Origin: Hemerocallis citrina
Taxonomy: Eukaryota; Streptophyta; Magnoliopsida; Asparagales; Asphodelaceae
Assembly: GCA_017893485.1 (NCBI GenBank)
Contig: CM030366.1
Span: 187,471,947 to 187,535,946 of the forward strand
Direction: 5' to 3'
Length of the DNA: 64,000 nucleotides
Below the pieces are notes generated by a model, which saw only the letters and a program-made list of their open reading frames with translations, was not told the origin of the DNA and did no database searches. Each line of letters begins with the position of its first letter. The first letter of the stretch is position 1. Position numbers and translations under genes: made by a program. Positions 56,559-64,000 of the stretch are shown in pieces.

Positions 56559-57099
56559 GAAATATTGTAATAATGTTGAATGACATGATGGTAATAATGT
56601 TGGGATTTAAATGAGATGAGATGAGTTGATTCTGTTGGCTAATGTGAGGGGTGCCAGGAGTGGGGCCCAGGTGTTGGGTGGTAGCTCTGACGTTGTGTGC
56701 GTGTGCTGGCGTGGAGTGGGGCCCATGAAGGTGGTATGGGGCTTAGTTAGTCCCATATTGGAATTTAACAGGAATAAATTAATAATAAATAATATTGCCA
56801 ATGATCAAGAGTCACCAAATCGGTTCACCACCTTTTGAGAGGCAGCCTGTGGTGGGCAGTTATACTAATAAATAAATAAATTGTCTGAGTTAGGGCCGAG
56901 GTTTTACATAACTGATGAGACACGTGATTATTGTTCTATAATGCAATCAAATTTCAAGATGCTATTCCAATACAATGCTTGTCTGGGTAGCTATGCCGAC
57001 CATACAACATAGTTTCAAAAGCAAGCTACTAATCGTCTTTTTTCTCATTATATTGTTTGATCACTCACCATTCCAAAAAAAAACTAACCCTTGTGACTA

Positions 57100-59927
57100 G
57101 TATGACAAAGCATAAGCCCTGCGGGCCCCACCCCATGCTTACCGACCATTCTAAGTCTTATTCCTGTCTTAGGAAAACTTGTGGACCTATTCCTCTCTTG
57201 GAATTTGTGGGTATGTCCCACCTCCATTGAACTCGAGGCCTATCCCAACGTTCTTAGAGCACCCTAGGGCCTATCCTCAGTCGCGGAACTATGAGTCTCA
57301 CCTTACTTCTGACCTTATCCTTTTCATTACTCCATTTAGTGCCTGATTCCTAAGTGCAGGGTGTATAACCAAACATTGTCTAGTCCTCGTGGTCCCGTTC
57401 CGAATTTATCTTTAAAAAAACTTGGGTAGATCTGTCCTCACTAGACACTACCCTACTCCTACTCGTTAGACATTACCCTGCTCCTACACTGGAGTTACAA
57501 GGTTTCCCAGACCCGAAACCCACTTAGGCACTTACACCAAACCCTCGGTGAACTCACCAAGATACCTTATCGGATACCCTACCCAATGTCTCACTTTCAC
57601 ACAACCGACACACACTTCAAACCACGTGCACTCATTATAATACGTGCAAACACCTGCCTACACCTTTACTGGTACAATTGGATAACCTTCAAAATGTATG
57701 GAACTCATTTAAACATCCTCGAAAGCAAGATACCCAATCATCACCAAAAACAGAATCCTCCTCAGAATCTATTTGACAGTCATCTGCTTCTTAAAAGCAG
57801 TCGACGACCGTCATAACCGGTCGACTGTCCATGTGGGACGTTCGATCGATGTTCTCTGTTTCAAACAGAGACATCGATAGTCGACTGTAAGCACCAAACA
57901 TCAGTAATAAAATCAGCAATAACATCACCAAACACATGCAATAACAGCACCCAGTTAGAAACTTGCGGGGCTGTTTCGTACTAAAATATGGACGAATAAC
58001 AAATGTTGTTCAAAATCAAAGATCTCCGTCTTCAAGACTTCTTCAAAAAGGGTGGTCATAGACCACAAACAGAGTTCTTTAGCTTCGGGAAAAAAATAGT
58101 TTTTCTGCAGCTGCACGTAGAAAAATGAGACAGTCAACCATCGTTGATGCTGATGTGATCTTTCATCCGTCTCCTTTCCATCTGATGCTACTATTTTTGG
58201 GTGTGGGAGCAACAGATATTGAGTTCTTTTGTTGGAGAGGGAAAGGCATATCTCAGCTGATAATCTGGTCCTGATCAGAGGCTAATATGTGGTTGAATGT
58301 TGTGGATCTGGTGGTGGTTGAATCGCCAGTGAACACCTGCAAAAGAGTCTAAGACACCGGGAGGATTCCTGGCAGCAGACCCTCCGGCGATCAAGTTAGT
58401 AACCCGAAGTTTAAAGTGAGATTATGTTGTAAAATTGCGATTACCTCTTAACAGTGGAGAGGGTGAAGTATTTATAGACCTTGGAGGGCGATCCAGATAG
58501 GAAAGAATCTGTGATTGAGAAATTAGTTATTCAATCCATGATTTAGGGGGATTTGACTGACAAGTGTGGTTAGCTAGAAATCCACATTTGTTAGGCTGTA
58601 AGAAAGCCCTGATTGCTGACCGAGATGAGTTGATGGGCCTGGAGGAGGCCCATATTCTTCTAGCAGGCATGCTGCCAACGTGAAGTTACTGTATTGTCCT
58701 TGGAAGTTTTGAGATGCGTGTTGAGATTGTACGACCCTGATCAACTGTAATTTTCACCCACATCACCATCCAATGCCCCTTTGATCCTCTATTGCTTCAC
58801 TGTCCCATCTTCTTATTAATCTAGAGGTTTTCATAGTAAGAGAATAAAGTTCTTAACATGCTTGGGTTTTATTAAAATCTTAACAAGTTAACTCTTTTAG
58901 TAGAAACACCGATTAAATATCAAACCCTTTGGTCTAGCATACATGCGGATTCCAAAATCATAAGTCACATGTATTAGCAACCTAACATGCTACTAAGACA
59001 ATAAAATCACATTCATGCATATTTCGAATGAACAACTAGCAACACTTATCAAAACCACAAAAGAAATTCATAACATATGAAAACATGGAACTTGCAAGAA
59101 GATCACCCACCTCGATTTGTCTCGGGGTTGAAAAGAATGGCGACAGATGCCGTTTCCCACAAAGCACCTCTCCGCAACGGACTCCGCGAACTTCCCCCAT
59201 GTCATAATATCATATACAAAATCACTTACTTGCATCTTAAACTTAAACATGAAAAGGTTGAAAGTAGATCTCGGAGTCTTACCTTTGAATGGCAATCGAG
59301 AGCTCCACTCCAAGCCCTACCCTTCAAATTTCTCTCTCCCTCAACCTAACAACTTCTCAATTCAGCAAAGAGGGTCTCCATTTTCAGTTTAGGGCTTTTT
59401 AATGCCAAGAAAGAGGGGGAATAGTTTCAGCTTTGGGGGCTGAATTTGTGGGGGCAATTTTGGACTATTTTGGAAGGAAATCAGAGTCATATTTGGAAGG
59501 AAATAAAAGATGTTTGGGTTGAATTCAAAGAGGGGAAAGTGTAGGTGTTTAGGGAAGGTAATCAAGGTAAAAATGACTGTTTTTAATGGGCAAAAAAGAT
59601 TGAAAATTCAGAATTCAAATCTAAATTTTGAATTCAAAAACCAATTTGGAGGGGAAATATAATGCCACCCTGCATGTGTGATTCCTCTTCCCAACCCTAC
59701 CTCTGGATGCAGTTTTCCCCCTATCGCGATTGACACACGCGCGAAGAACACAAGAACGTGACACGTAAAGTTTCACAAACCATGTAAAACATTGCAACAA
59801 TATGATTTATAAATTTAACTCTATTCCACTTTAAAATAATAATATGATCATGTAAGAGTACATACAAAAGAAGTGCATTCTACACGCAAGGGCAAAATAG
59901 TCATTTACTATTTTGCGGGGTGTTACA
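57100..59927. repeat. probable gypsy LTR sequence, interrupted
   Basis: Ends in GGGGTGTTACA, the terminus type of the element at 45017 (CGCCCCG/GGGGTTACA). No coding capacity for Gag or Pol. The left boundary is not resolved. It contains AGTCGACG (57799), GGTCGACT (57819) and AGTCGACT (57879). The Tat-family relic 58258-58765 is nested in it. Confidence 0.4.
58258..58765 (-). repeat. Tat-family LTR relic
   Basis: On the minus strand it starts TGATGTGGGTGAAAATTACA, has TATAAATACTTCACC, then CCGGAGGGTCTG and CCCGGTGTCTTAGAC, matching 41950-42471 and 20948-21542. Similarity with the 41950 copy continues into the leader to about 58170. Confidence 0.7.
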
Positions 59928-60031
59928 CTGACATCTTTATATTACAACAGCAACTTCTGGAATGGACAGATGGTGCGATTCAGATGAGATCTAATGTAGA
60001 TCTAACTTTCTATTCACTCGTGGGATCCGGG

Positions 60032-60032
<1 letters not shown>

Positions 60033-60077
<45 letters not shown>
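60033..60077. repeat. poly-G run, 45 G
   Basis: An uninterrupted G run inside the plastid-derived trnI intron. It could be real slippage expansion or an assembly error. Confidence 0.9.
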
Positions 60078-60079
<2 letters not shown>

Positions 60080-60762
60080 TCACGGCTCCTCACTTCTCGA
60101 GAATCCATATATCCCTTATCAGTGTATAGACAGCTACCTTCGAGCACAAGTTTAGGTTCAGCCTCAGTGGAAAAATGGAGCACCTAACAACACATCTTCA
60201 CAGATCACCCCTTTCATTCTGGGGTGACGAAGGGATCGTACCATTCGAGCCTTTTTTCATGCTTTTCCCAGAGGTCAAGAGAAAGCAGCAATCAATTGGA
60301 TTTCTCTAATCCTCCCTTCCCGAAAGGAAGAACATGAAATTCTTTTTCCTTTCTACAGAGACTAGGAGATTGGATCTAGACATAAGAAGAATGCTTCGTA
60401 TAAATAACTCACTTCTTGGTCTTCAAACCCCTCATTCACTACTAGTGCCCCCAATCAATGCAACGAGATGTGTCTATTTATCTATCTCTTGACTCAAAAT
60501 GGGAGCAAGTTTGAACAAGGATCTTAGAGTGTCTAGGGTTGGGCTAGGAAGGTCTCTTAATGCCTTCTTTTTTCTTCTCGTCAAAATTCTTTCACAAAGA
60601 CTTATCGTGGTAAGGAAGAAGAGGGAACAAGTAAAGCACACTTAAAGAGTGCAGTACAACGAAGAGTTGTATGCTGCGTTCGGAAAAGATGAATTGCTCC
60701 TGAAAAGGAATCTATTGATTCTCTCCCAATTGTTTGGGTCGTAGGTGCGATGATTTACTCAC

Positions 60763-60797
60763 GGGCGAGGTCTCTGGTTCAAGTCTAGGATGGCCCA
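60763..60797 (+). pseudogene. trnI-GAU: trnI-GAU 3' exon, plastid-derived
   Basis: GGGCGAGGTCTCTGGTTCAA followed by GTCTAGGATGGCCCA; one C-to-T change in the T arm. The 5' exon is missing. Confidence 0.8.
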
Positions 60798-60860
60798 GCT
60801 GTGCCAGGAAAAAAATAGAAGAAGCATCTGACTCTTTCATGCATACTCCACTTGACTCAG

Positions 60861-60898
60861 GGGGATATAGCTCAGTTGGTAGAGCTCCGTTCTTACAA
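60861..60898 (+). pseudogene. trnA-UGC: trnA-UGC 5' exon, plastid-derived
   Basis: GGGGATATAGCTCAGTTGGT is intact. The anticodon region reads TTCTTACAA where the plastid gene has CTCTTGCAA, so the UGC anticodon is lost. The 3' exon is absent. Confidence 0.85.
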
Positions 60899-61063
60899 TT
60901 GGGTCAGTGCGATTACGGGTTGGATGTGCAATTGTCCATGCGGTAATGATAGAATCTTGTACCTGAACAGGTGGCTCACTTTTTCTAAGCAATGGGGAAG
61001 AGGACCGAACAGAAAGACTCTACTGAGACAAAAACATGGGCTGTCAAGAACGTAGAGGATGTA

Positions 61064-61346
61064 GGATGGGTAGTTGGTCATATCTAGTATGGACCGTACA
61101 TGGACAATAGTTGGAGTCGGCGACTTTCCTAGGGTTCCATCATCAGGGATCCCTGGGGAAGAGGATAAAGTTGGCCGTTGTGAATAGCTTGATGCACTAT
61201 CTCCTAGGATGGGTAGTTGGTCAGATCTAGTATGGACCGTACATGGACGATAGTTGGAGTCGGCAGCTCTCCTAGGGTTCCATCATCTGGGAACCCTGGG
61301 GAAGAGGATCAAGTTGGTCGTTGCGAATTTCTTGATGCACTATCTC
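61064..61346. repeat. 143-bp tandem duplication in the plastid-derived trnA intron
   Basis: Units 61064-61206 and 61207-61346 both start GGATGGGTAGTTGGTCA and end GATGCACTATCTC. The plastid has one copy. Unit differences show the duplication is old. Confidence 0.85.
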
Positions 61347-61749
61347 TCTTCAACCCTTTGCTTTGAGCGAAATGTGGCAAAAGGAAGGAAAATCCATGGA
61401 CCGACCCCATCATCTCCACCCCGTAGGAATTACGAGATCACCCCAAGGACACTTTCGGCATCCAGGGGTCACAGATCGACCATAGACCCTCTCCAATAAT
61501 CAATAAGTGGAATGCATTAGCTGTCTGCTCTCCGGTTGGGAAGTAAGGGTCGGAGAAGGGCAATCACTCGTTCTTAAAACCCGCATTCTTAAGACCAAAG
61601 AGTCGGGCGGAAAAAGAGAGAGAGCTCTCTCTTCCTGGTTCTCATGTGGCTGGATTCTCTGGAACAATAAGAATCCTTAGAATGAGATTCCAACTCAGCA
61701 CCTTTTAAGATTTTGAGAAGAGTTGCTCTTAGGATAGCACAATACGATG

Positions 61750-61752
<3 letters not shown>

Positions 61753-61804
<52 letters not shown>
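61753..61804. repeat. (TA)n microsatellite
   Basis: About 26 TA units between the plastid insertion and the Helitron remnant. Confidence 0.95.

Positions 61805-64000
<2,196 letters not shown>

Larger units (their letters stand above)
54537..56908 (+). mobile_element. TRIM element with three LTRs and two internal domains
   Basis: LTR1 54537-55600 (about 325 bp without its nested hAT), LTR2 55812-56131, LTR3 56426-56908 (includes a (TA)n of about 50 bp). LTR1 starts TGTAATATCCCG and ends CGGGATATTACA. Internal domains 55601-55811 and 56132-56425 each begin with a tRNA-Met PBS and end in a purine-rich tract (TTCTTAAGGTGGGG, TTCTTGAGGGGGGG). They are homologous and non-coding. No gag or pol. A target duplication at the outer ends was not found. 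Confidence 0.85.
59966..61752 (+). other. nuclear plastid DNA insertion (trnI intron to trnA intron)
   Basis: Colinear with the plastid inverted repeat between rrn16 and rrn23: trnI-GAU intron, trnI 3' exon, spacer, trnA-UGC 5' exon, trnA intron. It is decayed: many transitions, a 45-G run at 60033-60077 where the plastid has a short G-rich stretch, and a 143-bp tandem duplication. It starts and stops inside introns, so it is a fragment and cannot yield either tRNA. Identification is from remembered plastid sequence. Confidence 0.85.

Noticed and set aside
59873..60187. 104-codon frame with a poly-glycine run
   Set aside because: It is created by the G45 homopolymer in plastid intron sequence.
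60763..60898. Functional tRNA genes for Ile and Ala
   Set aside because: Each lacks its partner exon, and the Ala anticodon is mutated; they are fragments of a plastid insertion.

Overview
This window is nuclear DNA of a flowering plant, most likely a eudicot, and is built almost entirely of nested transposable elements. The evidence is plant-type Ty3/gypsy and Ty1/copia elements, L1 and RTE LINEs, Helitrons, hAT elements, a TRIM, a nuclear copy of plastid DNA, and one recognisable host exon with plant-specific homology. The species cannot be named from the sequence. All boundaries, duplications and identities below were read by eye.

1-21542 is the 3' part of a Tat-lineage Ty3/gypsy element. 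It carries the dual RNase H and integrase end of pol (1-2271), ten head-to-tail copies of a 110-bp repeat in the 3' UTR (2423-3522), and then a whole antisense transcription unit with TATA box, introns, a gypsy-type 'Transposase_28-like' protein and a poly(A) signal (18371 down to 4035). Diverged ~220-bp subrepeats, a polypurine tract and the 3' LTR (20948-21542) follow. The last exon of the antisense gene is split by a very young, apparently intact SIRE-like copia element on the minus strand (6281-16323, target duplication GCTTC). It encodes gag, pol and a third ORF. The Tat element itself sits inside a decayed copia element whose RT/RNase H relic and 3' LTR follow (21543-24697).

24698-35800 holds a decayed RTE LINE, then a mosaic of repeated modules bounded by (TA)n tracts. 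These modules contain a 1.9-kb LTR element that carries a captured reticulon-like gene fragment (29470-31340), a solo-LTR-like insertion, and a 334-bp Helitron whose empty site is preserved in a neighbouring paralogous MITE. 35824-36105 is the terminal exon of a host TPR gene resembling PYG7 (photosystem I assembly), with a foldback MITE in the intron just upstream.

36106-49512 has L1 LINE fragments, a 1.06-kb hAT element, a relic LTR of the Tat family, and a 5'-truncated L1 (42815-49512) split by a 3.4-kb solo-LTR-like element (target duplication CACTC). 50815-53573 is a nest: a hAT element containing a Helitron and a foldback element, which is itself split by a smaller hAT. 53957-56908 has a truncated LTR-like repeat and a TRIM with three LTRs and two primer-binding sites, its first LTR split by a hAT. 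57100-61752 has gypsy LTR sequence, another Tat LTR relic, and a decayed plastid trnI-trnA insertion. The window ends with a Helitron remnant, a compound microsatellite and unassigned sequence.

The most unusual signal is the palindrome CAGTCGACTG. It is strongly over-represented in the young copia element, in LTRs, UTRs and both gag and pol, and occurs mostly as pairs with a 20-22 bp start-to-start distance. Diverged pairs with the same distance occur in two other, apparently unrelated repeats in the window.
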